64,000 bases of DNA from Streptomyces davaonensis JCM 4913 (GCF_000349325.1 NC_020504.1:1456806-1520805), one strand, 5' to 3'. Positions 16,601 to 26,078 are shown, counted from the stretch's first letter. Notes: generated by a model not told the origin, from the sequence alone. Made by a program: numbers and translations.

Positions 16601-17266
16601 TTACAGACCGTCAGGCCCCAATGCGCGGGCGACGACGAAGCGGTCCATGACCGGATCGCACCGCAACCGCCAACCCGGCGCGGAAGGTTCCAGCCACCAG
16701 CCGTCGCCCGGGACGGGCCGGGGGCGGAGGCGTGCGAAATCGTGCGCAAGACCGACGCCGAGCGCCTTGGTGTAGGCCTCTTTGAGCGTCCACAGCCGTA
16801 CCAGCAGCGCATTGCGTTCGGCGGGCGGCAGTTCGCGCAGCTCGGCCAGTTCCTCCGGGTGACAGAACCTCTCGGCGAACCCGGGCGCCAGCAACGGGCG
16901 GTCCCGCGCCTCCACGTCCACGCCGATGCGACGACCGTGCGCCACGCCGACGACTAGCACGTCGGCCGTATGACTGATGCTCACGTCCAGCCCCGAGGGG
17001 GCGCGCAGGACCGGCCGCCCATGGCCGTCGCGGTCCAGGACCACACGGTGGGGTGAGGTGGCGGCGGCCGCCGCCACCGCTTGGCGCAGCAGCCGCCGGG
17101 AGCCCAACGACCGTGCCCGGCCCACGGTTTCGCCCGCGGGCACACCGAGCGCCCGCGGCCGTACGTCCAGCCGGCCCAGGCAGACGGCATGCCCGCCGGG
17201 AGGCAGCGGACCGGCCGGGAGTGCTCCCACCGCGGTCCCCTCGCCGGGTACGTCCGCTTCGCCCAC
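16601..17266 (-). CDS. Sfp-type 4'-phosphopantetheinyl transferase
   Basis: 221 residues from GTG 17266 with GAGGAGGG just upstream; the longer open frame lacks a site. Signature motifs are present: SISHTADVLVVGVA, GVDVE with the metal-binding acidic residues, and WTLKEAYTKALG (WxxKEAxxK). It transfers phosphopantetheine from CoA to carrier-protein serines. The operon starting at 17485 encodes three carrier domains (19331 ACP, the PKS C-terminal ACP and the 25669 ACP), which are the obvious local substrates. It is divergent from that operon. Confidence 0.92.
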   Translation of the reverse strand: MGEADVPGEGTAVGALPAGPLPPGGHAVCLGRLDVRPRALGVPAGETVGRARSLGSRRLLRQAVAAAAATSPHRVVLDRDGHGRPVLRAPSGLDVSISHTADVLVVGVAHGRRIGVDVEARDRPLLAPGFAERFCHPEELAELRELPPAERNALLVRLWTLKEAYTKALGVGLAHDFARLRPRPVPGDGWWLEPSAPGWRLRCDPVMDRFVVARALGPDGL

Positions 17267-17369
17267 ACAGCCCTCCTCGCGTCGACGCTTCAGGCACCGC
17301 GTGCCAGCACGGTACGTGTCCCCGCGCGCACCCATCGTCGCAACCGGCCATGCCTACAACCCCAAACCC

Positions 17370-17398
17370 TTGACGTGCGCACCAATTTTCGCTTTACG
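17370..17398 (+). promoter_or_regulatory. Candidate promoter of the biosynthetic operon
   Basis: TTGACG (17370-17375), 17-base spacer and TTTACG (17393-17398) in the A/T-richer part of the 218-base divergent region 17267-17484, giving a leader of about 80 bases before GTG 17485. SARP-type direct repeats were not evident by eye. Confidence 0.35.
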
Positions 17399-17484
17399 CC
17401 GTCTTTTCACGACACCTCAAGGCTTGGGGCAATCGGATGGCACTCGGTGCCGCCGCAAGGATCGGTTCTGGGAGAGGACAGCCC

Positions 17485-19293
17485 GTGCCACACCAGCTTC
17501 AGTACCGGACGATGACGGACGCCGTACGCACCGGCGTGGAACGCCATCCTGAGCGGCCCGCGTTCGTGTACCTGCACGAGGACGGCCCGGACATGCGGCC
17601 CGAGCAGCTCAGCTACGCCGAACTGGACCGCCGGGCCCGCTCGGTGGCCACCAGGCTCCAGCACGCGTCCCAGCAAGACCGCTCGCGTCCGGTCCTGCTG
17701 CTCTACCCGCCGACCCTGGACTTCGTCACGGCCTTTCTCGGCTGCTTCTACGCGGGGCGCACCGCCATCCCCGCACCCCTGCCCGACGAGCCGGGCGAAC
17801 GACTGGCCCGGGTCCACGGGATCCTGCGGGACGCCGACGTGGGCGCGGTGCTGACCCTGCCGAAGTACCGGCAGGCCATCGCGGCCTGGCTGGCCGCAGC
17901 GGGAGAGCAGGACGTGCTGTGCCTGGCGACCGGCGCGGACGCCGAGGAGACGGCCGACCCCGACCTGTGGACCCCGCCCCGCGTACGCGACACGGATGTG
18001 GCCTTCCTCCAGTACAGCTCCGGCTCCACCAGCGAGCCGAAGGGCGTCATGGTCACGCACGCCAACCTCGCCGCCAACGAGGAGGCCATCCGCGGCGCCA
18101 TGGTGACCCCGGACGGCGTGGTGGCCGGCAGCTGGCTGCCGCTCTACCACGACATGGGGCTCATCGGCATGACCCTGCAACCGCTGTGGGTGGGCGGCAC
18201 CAGCGTGCAGATGTCCCCGATCGCCTTCATCAAACAACCGCACCGCTGGCTGCGCATGATCCACGACTACCGGGTCGAGGGCACCGCATCCCCCAACTTC
18301 GGCTACGAACTGTGCACCCGCCGCGTCACCGAGGAACAGTCCGCCGACCTGGACCTGTCCAGCCTGCGGGTGGCCCTCAACGGGGCCGAGCCGGTGCGCG
18401 CCGAGACCCTGCGCGCCTTCGTCGGCCGCTTCGCGGGCAACGGGCTGCGTCCGCAGGCGATCCGGCCCTGTTACGGCCTGGCGGAGAACACCCTGCTGGT
18501 CTCCAGCGGCGACACCGAGGCCCCCCACCTCGAACTCACCGTGGACGCCCGCGCCCTGGAGCAGGACGAGCTGCGGCCCGCCCGTAGCGACCGTGCCGAC
18601 CGCACCCTGGTCGGCTGCGGCCGGCCGAAGGACACCGAGGTGCTGATCGTGGACCCGGTGACCCTGCGGGTGCTGCCCGACGGCCAGGTCGGCGAGATCT
18701 GGCTGCGCGGCCGATCGGTGGCCTCCGGCTACTGGAACCGGAAGGAGCTCACCGCCGAGACCTTCCGGGCCGTGACGGCGGACGGCCGCGCGGGCTACTT
18801 TCGCACCGGTGATCTCGGGGCCCTGCTCGACGAGGAGCTCTACGTCACCGGGCGGATCAAGGAGATGCTGATCCAGCACGGCCGCAACCTCTACCCGCAG
18901 GACATCGAGCAGGCCGTACAGGAGTCCGGGGAGGCGTTCCGGCGCGGCGGAGGCGCGGTGTTCACCGTCACCGACGAGGCGTCCGAGCGCGCGCACGTGG
19001 TCGTGGTGCAGGAGTTGCGGGCCCCCGCCGTCGAGGCAGCGGACCTGGTCCAACTCGGCGCCTCGGTCCAGTCCTTGATCAGCCGTCAGTTCCAGTTGCC
19101 CGCCGTGAGCGTGGTGCTGGTGCGCCCCGGAGCGATCCGTAGGACCACCAGCGGCAAGACGCAGCGCACCCTCATGCGGCGGCTCTTCCTCGACGGCAGC
19201 CTGCCGGTGCTGCACCAGCGGCTTCAGCCGCCGGTCGCCGCCCTGGTCACCGCCCCGGGCGAGGCACCGGAGCCCGCCGTCACCCGTCGCTGA
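17485..19293 (+). CDS. Fatty acyl-AMP ligase (FAAL)
   Basis: 602 residues from GTG 17485 with GGAGAGG seven bases upstream. The adenylate-forming P-loop is YSSGSTSEPKG (residues ~177-187), followed by the FAAL/long-chain signatures YHDMGLIG, LNGAEPVRAETL and CYGLAENTL, then YFRTGDLG and the C-terminal subdomain with SGKTQR. The long N-terminal domain and AMP-to-ACP context fit FAALs, which adenylate a fatty acid and load it directly onto an ACP without CoA. The very next gene is a stand-alone ACP, its expected acceptor. First gene of the biosynthetic operon, so it probably selects the starter chain. Confidence 0.92.
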   Translation: MPHQLQYRTMTDAVRTGVERHPERPAFVYLHEDGPDMRPEQLSYAELDRRARSVATRLQHASQQDRSRPVLLLYPPTLDFVTAFLGCFYAGRTAIPAPLPDEPGERLARVHGILRDADVGAVLTLPKYRQAIAAWLAAAGEQDVLCLATGADAEETADPDLWTPPRVRDTDVAFLQYSSGSTSEPKGVMVTHANLAANEEAIRGAMVTPDGVVAGSWLPLYHDMGLIGMTLQPLWVGGTSVQMSPIAFIKQPHRWLRMIHDYRVEGTASPNFGYELCTRRVTEEQSADLDLSSLRVALNGAEPVRAETLRAFVGRFAGNGLRPQAIRPCYGLAENTLLVSSGDTEAPHLELTVDARALEQDELRPARSDRADRTLVGCGRPKDTEVLIVDPVTLRVLPDGQVGEIWLRGRSVASGYWNRKELTAETFRAVTADGRAGYFRTGDLGALLDEELYVTGRIKEMLIQHGRNLYPQDIEQAVQESGEAFRRGGGAVFTVTDEASERAHVVVVQELRAPAVEAADLVQLGASVQSLISRQFQLPAVSVVLVRPGAIRRTTSGKTQRTLMRRLFLDGSLPVLHQRLQPPVAALVTAPGEAPEPAVTRR

Positions 19294-19330
19294 GTTCTGC
19301 AGGCACCAGCCCCTGAGAGGAAGAAACGCC

Positions 19331-19666
19331 ATGAGCATCGCCCCCGACACCCGAGGCGCCCGTCGCGCCGGACCCGTGGACCGGCCCTCGCCTCGCGGAA
19401 CGGCACCCGACCTCGAACTGTGGCTGACCGGGCGAGTCGCCTTCCACCTGCGCAGGACCGCCGACGAGATAGACCCGGACACCCCGCTCGCCGACTACGG
19501 CATCGACTCCGTCGCGGCGATCAGCATCTGCGGCGAGATCGAGGAGACGTACCGGATGGCGGTCTCCCCCACCATCGCGTACGACTTCCCGACGGTCCAC
19601 GCGATCGCGTCCCATGTCGCCGAACGCCTGGCCGACCGGGCTGCGGGCCGCGAGGACCCGTCATGA
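19331..19666 (+). CDS. Acyl carrier protein (FAAL partner)
   Basis: 111 residues from ATG 19331 with AGAGGAAG upstream. After a ~25-residue Arg/Pro-rich N-terminus comes a carrier domain with phosphopantetheine site S60 in DYGIDSVAA and the usual TIAYDFPTVHAIASHV end. It would accept the fatty acyl group from the FAAL and present it to the PKS ketosynthase. Its stop overlaps the PKS start (ATGA). Confidence 0.9.
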   Translation: MSIAPDTRGARRAGPVDRPSPRGTAPDLELWLTGRVAFHLRRTADEIDPDTPLADYGIDSVAAISICGEIEETYRMAVSPTIAYDFPTVHAIASHVAERLADRAAGREDPS

Positions 19667-22600
19667 GCGTGCGCGAGCCCATCGCCGTAGTCGGTCTCGA
19701 CTGCCGTTTCCCCGGCGCCCGGGACGCACAGGAGTACTGGGCACTCCTCATGGACGGACGCGACGGCACCGGCCGGGTGCCCGAGCGGCGCTGGGACGCT
19801 GAGCGCTACCACGTCGCCGCCCCGTCCACCGCGCAGGGCGCCCCCGGCAGCCGGCCGCCCGGCCGCAGCAACACCGTGCGCGGCGGCTTCATCGACGACC
19901 CCGACGCGTTCGACCCCGCCTTCTTCGGGATCGCACCGCGCGAGGCCGCCGCGATGGACCCGCAGCAACGGCTGCTGCTCCAGTGCTCGTGGCGGGCCGT
20001 GGAGGACGCCGCCGTCGCACCGCAGGACCTGGCCGGCACGGCGACCGGCGTGTTCGTCGGAGTGATGGCCAGCGAGTGGGCGCATCTGGCGCTCCGGGAC
20101 TACGACCGGATCACCGCCCGCCACGGCTCCGGCAACGGCTACTTCATGGCCGCGAACCGCGTCTCGTACCACCTCGACCTCAAGGGCCCGAGCCTTGCGG
20201 TGGACACGGCCTGCTCCTCCTCGCTGGTCGCCGTGCACCTCGCGATGAACTCGCTGCGCTGGGGCGAGTGCGACCACGCCCTGGTGGCCGGCACCAACCT
20301 GATCATGACGCCGGTCATCAACATCTTCTACACCCAGGCCGGTCTCTCGGCGCCCGACGGCCGGTGCAAGCCGTTCAGCGCGGCGGCGGACGGGATCGGG
20401 CGCGCCGAGGGCGTGGCGGTGCTCGTGCTGCGCCGCCTCGGCGACGCGCTGGCGGACCGTCAGCCGGTGTACGCCGTGCTGAAGGAGACCGGGAGCAACC
20501 AGGACGGCCGCAGCAACGGCATCACCGCGCCCAACCGCTGGGCTCAGGAGCAGCTGATCGAGTCCGTGTGGGAGCGGGCCGGCATCACCGCCGACGACAT
20601 CGGGTTCATCGAGGCGCACGGCACCGGCACGCTGCTCGGCGACTTCATCGAGGCCCAGGCGCTCGGCCGGCTGACCGCTGCCCGCAGCGGCGGCAGCGTC
20701 GCGCTGGGCTCGGTCAAGAGCAACTTCGGGCACGCCGAAGGCGCGGCCGGCATCGCCGGACTCATCAAGACCGTCCTCGCGCTGCACCACCGTACGGTGC
20801 CGCCGAGCCGGTACGCCCACGACGAGAACCCGCGGTTGGACCTGCCCGGACAGCGGCTGAACCTGCTCAGGTCGCCGCTCAGGCTGGGCTCCGGCACGGT
20901 GCATGCCGCGGTGAGCAGTTTCGGCATGGGCGGCAGCAACGCCCACGCGGTGCTGGCCTCAGCGCCCCGGACGGTCCATCGGACCCGCCCCGGTGCGCCG
21001 GGCGTGTTCACCGTCTCCGCCCGGGGCGCGGAGCGGCTGCGGGCCAATCTGCTCGCCCAGGCCGAGGCCCTCGCCCGCCGTCCGGGCGACCAACTGGCGC
21101 AGGTGTGCTGGACCAGCAACCGGGTCAAGTCCCGGCTGCCGCAACGGGTGGCCGTCGCCGCCGCCGACCTGCCCACGCTGGTGGCGGGGCTCCGGGAGGC
21201 GGCACACCGGGTGGACGGGACCGGCCCGGCGGGCACCGCCCGGCGGGCGGCCCCGTCGGTGGCGTTCGCCTTCACCGGGCAGGGTGCGCAGGACCCCCGG
21301 AACACCGCCTCCTGGTACCGGTCGTGCCCCGCCTACGCACGCCACCTCGACGACGTGGACCGACTGCTCGCCCCGCACACCGGTCGGTCCGTGCGCGACC
21401 TGCTCCTCGACGACGCCCCGGAGTTCCACCGCCCGGGACTGGTCCAGCCCGCGCTGTTCGCGGTCGGGTACGCGATGGCCGCCACCCTGGCCGAGGCCGG
21501 GATCAGGCCCGCGTACGTCATCGGGCACAGCATCGGCGAGTTCGCGGCCGCCTGCGTGGCCGGAGCGCTCGACCCGGCGGACGCCGCCCGGCTGGTCGCC
21601 CGGCGCGGACAGCTGATGGAGACACTGCCCGACGACGGCGGGATGCTCGCGGTGGCCCTCGACGCCGCGGAGGCCGAGCCGCTGCTCGCGGGACGGCAGC
21701 GGCTCGGCCTGGCCGCCGCGAACGGCCCCCGCCGCACCGTGATCGCCGGAGACCGCGGTGAACTCACCGCCCTCATCGCCGAGTTGACCGAACGCAAGGT
21801 GGCCGCCCGGCCGCTCGCGGTCTCCCATGCCTTCCACTCGCCGCTGATGCTGCCCGTGGTCGACGCGTTCCGCCGCGCCTGCGCGAACACCCCCGACCGG
21901 CGTCCGAACCTTCCGGTCTTCTCGACCGTCCACGGCCGGGAGCTGACCGGCGAGGAAACCCTTGACGCCGACTACTGGGCGGCACAGATCACCGCCCCGG
22001 TGCGGTTCGCCGAGGCCGCCCACGCACTGCTCGCCACCGACGTCACCCACGTGGTGGAGATCGGCCCGGCCGCGGTGCTCACCCCGCTGCTGGCCCGGCT
22101 GCGGACGGAGACCGGATCCCCGGTGAGCCTGCACGCCGCACATCCCGGCGAGCGTGCCCCGGGGCACCGGCCCCAGCAGTTGTTCGGCGAACTGTGGTGC
22201 GCGGGCCTCACCCCCGACTGGGACGTGCTGTACGCCGAGTCCGACCGGCTGCCCCGTCGGCTGCCGCCCTATCTGTTCGACACCTCGTTCCGCGCCTGGC
22301 GCTCCGGCGCCGCCCCGGATCATCCGGAACCGTCCGCGCCCCCCATCCCCCTTGGCGCGGACGCCGCGGTACCGCTGCCCACGGACCGCGATCAGTCGTG
22401 TCCGCCGACCCCGGCAGGGGACGTGCCGGACTCCCTCGCCGCACAGGCCCGCCGTCTGGTGTGCCGGGTCGGCGGACACGACCCCGACCTGGTGCACGAC
22501 GACTCCCGGCTCCATGAGGACCTCGGCTTCGACTCGATCCAGGCCGTGGAGCTGAAGGCCCGGATCGAGCACGAGCTGCCCCACCTCGGCACGCTCCCGG

Positions 22601-22713
22601 TCGAGGAACTGCTTCAGAGCATGCGCACCGTGGGCGACCTGGTCCGGTATCTGCGCAGCCGCGGCCTCGCCGACACCGCCCTGCCCCTGACCCCGGAAGG
22701 AACCGGCCGATGA
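19663..22713 (+). CDS. Type I polyketide synthase, KS-AT-ACP
   Basis: 1016 residues from ATG 19663, overlapping the ACP stop. The ketosynthase fills ~1-430 with the full triad: C184 (DTACSSS), H319 (EAHGTGT) and H357 (KSNFGHAEGAAG). The acyltransferase spans ~530-830 with nucleophile S623 (GHSIGEF) and HAFH at 722-725, the motif predicting malonyl-CoA. A C-terminal ACP has S958 (DLGFDSIQAVEL). There is no ketoreductase, dehydratase, enoylreductase or thioesterase, so one round would add an unreduced two-carbon unit and leave a beta-ketoacyl-ACP, exactly what a tetronate-forming enzyme needs. The ACP-to-KS order of the upstream genes fits loading by the FAAL-ACP pair. Confidence 0.93.
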   Translation: MSVREPIAVVGLDCRFPGARDAQEYWALLMDGRDGTGRVPERRWDAERYHVAAPSTAQGAPGSRPPGRSNTVRGGFIDDPDAFDPAFFGIAPREAAAMDPQQRLLLQCSWRAVEDAAVAPQDLAGTATGVFVGVMASEWAHLALRDYDRITARHGSGNGYFMAANRVSYHLDLKGPSLAVDTACSSSLVAVHLAMNSLRWGECDHALVAGTNLIMTPVINIFYTQAGLSAPDGRCKPFSAAADGIGRAEGVAVLVLRRLGDALADRQPVYAVLKETGSNQDGRSNGITAPNRWAQEQLIESVWERAGITADDIGFIEAHGTGTLLGDFIEAQALGRLTAARSGGSVALGSVKSNFGHAEGAAGIAGLIKTVLALHHRTVPPSRYAHDENPRLDLPGQRLNLLRSPLRLGSGTVHAAVSSFGMGGSNAHAVLASAPRTVHRTRPGAPGVFTVSARGAERLRANLLAQAEALARRPGDQLAQVCWTSNRVKSRLPQRVAVAAADLPTLVAGLREAAHRVDGTGPAGTARRAAPSVAFAFTGQGAQDPRNTASWYRSCPAYARHLDDVDRLLAPHTGRSVRDLLLDDAPEFHRPGLVQPALFAVGYAMAATLAEAGIRPAYVIGHSIGEFAAACVAGALDPADAARLVARRGQLMETLPDDGGMLAVALDAAEAEPLLAGRQRLGLAAANGPRRTVIAGDRGELTALIAELTERKVAARPLAVSHAFHSPLMLPVVDAFRRACANTPDRRPNLPVFSTVHGRELTGEETLDADYWAAQITAPVRFAEAAHALLATDVTHVVEIGPAAVLTPLLARLRTETGSPVSLHAAHPGERAPGHRPQQLFGELWCAGLTPDWDVLYAESDRLPRRLPPYLFDTSFRAWRSGAAPDHPEPSAPPIPLGADAAVPLPTDRDQSCPPTPAGDVPDSLAAQARRLVCRVGGHDPDLVHDDSRLHEDLGFDSIQAVELKARIEHELPHLGTLPVEELLQSMRTVGDLVRYLRSRGLADTALPLTPEGTGR

Positions 22714-23732
22714 CCGTTCCCACCGCACACCTGGCCTCGGTCGGCACCTGTCTGCCCGGGGAGCCCGTGGACAACGCGACGCTGGCCAAGCTCGTCGGCG
22801 TCGACGAGACGTGGGCCGAGATGTTCATCGGCAACACCAGCCGGTACTTCGCCGTCGACCTGGCCACCGGTCAGGTGCGGCACAGCCTGGCCGACATCGC
22901 GGCGACCGCCGCCGACCGGGCGCTGGCGCAGGCCGGTCTCGATCCGCGCGACATCGACTGCGTCGTCATGGGCACCGCGACCCCGGACCATCTGATGCCC
23001 GCCACCGTGAACCTGGTCGCCGACCGGCTCGGCATCGACAACGCCCCCACCTACCAGCTCCAGTCCGGCTGCGCCGGCGCCGTGCAGGCCCTCGACGTGG
23101 CCCGCACCCTGCTGCTGGCCGGGCGCTGCGCCACCGTGCTGGTGATCGGCGGCGACGTGTGCGCCAAGCACTTGGAGCGGGACTTCGATCCCGGTACCCG
23201 CACATCCGCCGAACTCGTCAATTACGCCCTCTTCGGCGACGGGGCCGGAGCGGCCGTGCTCAGCGCCGAACCGCTGGGCCCGGGGATCGCGATCCGTCAG
23301 GTGCTCAACCGGCTGGTGGGGCTGGGCCGCGAACCCGGCCAGATCATCGACTGGTTCGGGCTCGGTGACCGGCACAGCGACCGTCCGGCGGTCTCGGAGG
23401 ACTACAAGGCGATCGAGGAGACGGTGCCCCTCCTGGCCCAGCAGATGTTCTGGGAACTCCTCGGCGACCTGGGCTGGGGCGCCGAGGAGGTGGACTTCCT
23501 GCTGCCCCCACAGCTCTCCGGCCGGATGAGCGACCGCATCTCGGCGGCCATGCCCGCCCCGGGCGCCCGACGCATCAACGTGGTGCGTTCCGTCGGCAAC
23601 AACGGCAACGCCCTGCCCTTCCTCCAGCTCGCCGAGCTCCTGGAGCAGTGGGAGAGTCCGGGGCGCGCCGTCGCGGTGGCCGTCGAGTCCAGCAAGTGGA
23701 TCAAGTCCGGTATCGCGCTGGAGCGCTCATGA
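22710..23732 (+). CDS. KAS III-like enzyme, probable tetronate-forming
   Basis: 340 residues from ATG 22710 (ATGA overlap with the PKS stop). FabH fold: nucleophile C121 in QLQSGCAGAVQAL and the C-terminal asparagine region VGNNGNALPF. Where FabH enzymes have the catalytic histidine (PHQANxRI) this protein reads PPQLSGRM, so His is replaced by Pro; a decarboxylative condensation by the usual route is therefore unlikely. KAS III homologues beside FkbH-type proteins (RkD, Agg1) join glyceryl-ACP to a beta-ketoacyl thioester in tetronate pathways, and others in polyketide clusters act as acyltransferases. The neighbours favour the tetronate role; this is inference from context. Confidence 0.85.
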   Translation: MTVPTAHLASVGTCLPGEPVDNATLAKLVGVDETWAEMFIGNTSRYFAVDLATGQVRHSLADIAATAADRALAQAGLDPRDIDCVVMGTATPDHLMPATVNLVADRLGIDNAPTYQLQSGCAGAVQALDVARTLLLAGRCATVLVIGGDVCAKHLERDFDPGTRTSAELVNYALFGDGAGAAVLSAEPLGPGIAIRQVLNRLVGLGREPGQIIDWFGLGDRHSDRPAVSEDYKAIEETVPLLAQQMFWELLGDLGWGAEEVDFLLPPQLSGRMSDRISAAMPAPGARRINVVRSVGNNGNALPFLQLAELLEQWESPGRAVAVAVESSKWIKSGIALERS

Positions 23733-25672
23733 CCCAGGCCCAGGAACGGATTCCCCTGTCCCCTGCGAGCTGGCACGACCAGGCGTCCCTCGCCGCTTTG
23801 CGCGGCCTGTACCGCGCCGGGAGGCTGGCCGAGGAGTACGGCACGGTGCGGGCGCTGCTGTCCCGGATGCCCCGGGCCGACCTCCCGGCCGCGGGCCAGC
23901 TGCTGGCCCGGCTCGACCTGGAGGAGGTACGCCGCCACGCCCCCGACCTGCCGGTGGTCTCCATAGCCGTGACGGGCGAGTCCACCGTGGCACCGGTCGT
24001 GGGACCGCTCACCGCCGAACTGGCCCGCCATGGGCTGCTGCTGGAGGCGAAGGTCGCGCCGTACGGGTCGTACGTGCAGGACTTGATGCGGCCGGCCGAC
24101 CCGGCGATGGGCGAGGAGCAACCGCACCTGACGCTGTGCGTGCTCGACGCGCACACGGTCGTCGGCGGCCTCACCGCGCCCTGGCGGGCCGAGGACGTCG
24201 AGAAAGCGGCGCGGACCCAACTCGCGCTGCTGACCGCCGCCGTGGGCGCCCATCAGCAGGCGGGTCGCGGGCTGCTCGTGCTCAACACCGTCCCGTTGCA
24301 CCACCACTTCACCCATCAGCTGATCGACCTGCGCTGCCGGGCCCGGCTCGGCGTGGTGTGGCGGCAGTTCAACAGCGGGCTGCTGTCACTCGCCGCCGAA
24401 CACCCGGGCGTGGTCGTCATCGACCTCGATCCGCTGATCGGCGAGGGCGTGCCCGCAGCGGAGCCGCGCGCCGCCCAGTACGCCCGGGCGCGGTTGTCCG
24501 AGCCGCTGCTGGCCCGCTACGCCCGGGAATCCGCGCACATCGTCCGTGCCCGCCTCGGCCGGACCCGCAAGGTCCTGGTGCTGGACCTGGACGGAACCCT
24601 GTGGGGCGGCGTACTCGGTGAGGACGGGCCCGGCGGCATCGAACTCGGCGTGGGGCTGCGCGGCGAGGCCTTCGCGGAGTTCCAGCGGGTGCTCCGGCAA
24701 CTCGCCGCCCAGGGTGTGCTGCTCGCGGTCAGCAGCAAGAACGACGCGGACGCCGTGAGCCGCACGCTGCGGACGCATCCGGCCATGGTCCTGCGCGAGC
24801 AGGACTTCGTGCACGTCAACGCCAACTGGAAGCCCAAGCACGACAATCTCCGGGACATCGCCGAACGGCTCGGACTCGGCCTGGACAGCTTCGTCTTCGC
24901 CGACGACAGCCTCTTCGAATGCGGGCTCGTCGCCGAGCAGCTGCCCGAGGTCGCTGTCGTACGCGTCGACGACGAACCCGCCCTGCACCCCTCGGCGCTG
25001 CTGGCCGACGGCTGGTTCGACCTGTTCGAGCTGACCGAGGCCGACCTGGAGCGGGCGGACCGCTACCGCACCGAGGCCCGACGGCAGGAGTTCCGCGAGG
25101 ACTTCGACTCCTACCAGGACTACCTCGACGGGCTCGGCCTGGAGGTCACCCTCCGCCCGCCGGACGAGCCGGACCTCGCGCGAGTCTCCCAACTCACCCT
25201 GCGCACCAACCAGTTCCATCTGGCCACCGAGCGACTCCACGTCCCGCAGGTGGCCGACCGGATGACGTACCCGGGACAGTACGTGATCGCGGTGCACGCG
25301 CGTGACCGGTTCGGCGACCACGGCCTGGTCGGCGCGCTGTTCCTGCGCCGCGACGGGAAAGTGCTGCGCATCGACAACTTCGCCCTGAGCTGCCGCGTGT
25401 TCGCCCGGGGCATCGAGGCCGCCTGTGTGGCCGCGGTGCTTCGATTCGCCCACGACAGCGGGGCGCAGGCCGTGGCGGGCCGCTACCTGCCGTCCCCGCG
25501 CAACGCCGCCTTCGCCGCGTTCTACGGCGAGCAGGGCTTCACCCCGGTGGGCACCGACCCGGACGATCCCGACGCCGTCTTCTTCCGGCACGACCTGCGC
25601 CACATCGCCCCCGCCCCCGCCCACCTGCGGCTGCACGCCGCGTTCGGGCCCGACACCGGAGACCGCACATGA
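23729..25672 (+). CDS. FkbH-like glyceryl-ACP synthase
   Basis: 647 residues from ATG 23729 (ATGA overlap). The N-terminal ~270 residues resemble the SGNH-like part of the family; the HAD core begins at VLVLDLDGTLWGGVLGEDG (nucleophile D286, D288), followed by LAVSSKNDAD, a VHVNANWKPK segment with the HAD lysine, and FADDSLFE. A GNAT-like C-terminus ends near DPDAVFFRHDL. FkbH proteins take 1,3-bisphosphoglycerate, remove a phosphate and load the glyceryl group onto a dedicated ACP. That ACP is the next gene. This is the strongest marker for a glycerate-derived unit in the product. Confidence 0.92.
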   Translation: MTQAQERIPLSPASWHDQASLAALRGLYRAGRLAEEYGTVRALLSRMPRADLPAAGQLLARLDLEEVRRHAPDLPVVSIAVTGESTVAPVVGPLTAELARHGLLLEAKVAPYGSYVQDLMRPADPAMGEEQPHLTLCVLDAHTVVGGLTAPWRAEDVEKAARTQLALLTAAVGAHQQAGRGLLVLNTVPLHHHFTHQLIDLRCRARLGVVWRQFNSGLLSLAAEHPGVVVIDLDPLIGEGVPAAEPRAAQYARARLSEPLLARYARESAHIVRARLGRTRKVLVLDLDGTLWGGVLGEDGPGGIELGVGLRGEAFAEFQRVLRQLAAQGVLLAVSSKNDADAVSRTLRTHPAMVLREQDFVHVNANWKPKHDNLRDIAERLGLGLDSFVFADDSLFECGLVAEQLPEVAVVRVDDEPALHPSALLADGWFDLFELTEADLERADRYRTEARRQEFREDFDSYQDYLDGLGLEVTLRPPDEPDLARVSQLTLRTNQFHLATERLHVPQVADRMTYPGQYVIAVHARDRFGDHGLVGALFLRRDGKVLRIDNFALSCRVFARGIEAACVAAVLRFAHDSGAQAVAGRYLPSPRNAAFAAFYGEQGFTPVGTDPDDPDAVFFRHDLRHIAPAPAHLRLHAAFGPDTGDRT

Positions 25673-25908
25673 CCACCGCCCTCGCCGGTACGGCGGAATT
25701 CCGCACGCTCCTTGAGGAGGAACTCGGCCTGTACCTGGAGGAGGAGGACCTGGACCGGCCGCTGGACGACTTCCCCGACTGGGACTCGGTGCTGCTGCTG
25801 CGGCTGGTGACCGTGGTGGAGCGCGTCGTCGGGCGGCGGATCCCGGTGGCCGATCTGCTCGAGGTCAGGACGTTCCGCCAGATGCACCAGGTGGTGACCG
25901 AGCCATGA
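25669..25908 (+). CDS. Acyl carrier protein for the glyceryl unit
   Basis: 79 residues from ATG 25669, overlapping the FkbH stop by ATGA. Acidic, with the phosphopantetheine serine S40 in PDWDSVLLLRL and a short helix IV region (LLEVRTFRQM). Stand-alone ACPs immediately after FkbH genes carry the glyceryl thioester in tetronate and methoxymalonate pathways. Distinct from the FAAL partner at 19331. Confidence 0.9.
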   Translation: MTTALAGTAEFRTLLEEELGLYLEEEDLDRPLDDFPDWDSVLLLRLVTVVERVVGRRIPVADLLEVRTFRQMHQVVTEP

Positions 25909-26078
25909 CCCCTCCGACGACCGACTCCCCGCCCCAGGAACCCGACGCCTGCCTGCACTTCCACGCGGTGTTCCTCGACACCCACCTGGACCTGGTCTGG
26001 TCCCCCGGCCTCGGCAGGCGGATACGAGCCTGTCTCGCCCTGCTCGGCAAAGAGGAAGAGAAAGGAGCAGCCCGATGA
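25905..26078 (+). CDS. 57-residue protein in the biosynthetic operon
   Basis: ATG 25905 overlaps the ACP stop and its own TGA (26076-26078) overlaps the next ATG, so it sits in the ATGA chain of the operon with no spare base. The product begins MTPPTTDSPPQEPDAC, continues LHFHAVFLDTHLDLVW and ends in a basic/acidic tail with KEEEKGAAR. No membrane segment, signal peptide or known domain. It may be a small accessory subunit of a neighbouring enzyme; alternatively the segment is merely a translated spacer. The coupling on both sides argues for translation. Confidence 0.6.
   Translation: MTPPTTDSPPQEPDACLHFHAVFLDTHLDLVWSPGLGRRIRACLALLGKEEEKGAAR

Noticed and set aside
17407..19482. Long open frame on the minus strand opposite the FAAL gene
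   Set aside because: Antisense shadow of a high-GC gene; composition is Gly/Arg/His/Gln-rich with no domain, while the plus strand encodes a complete FAAL.
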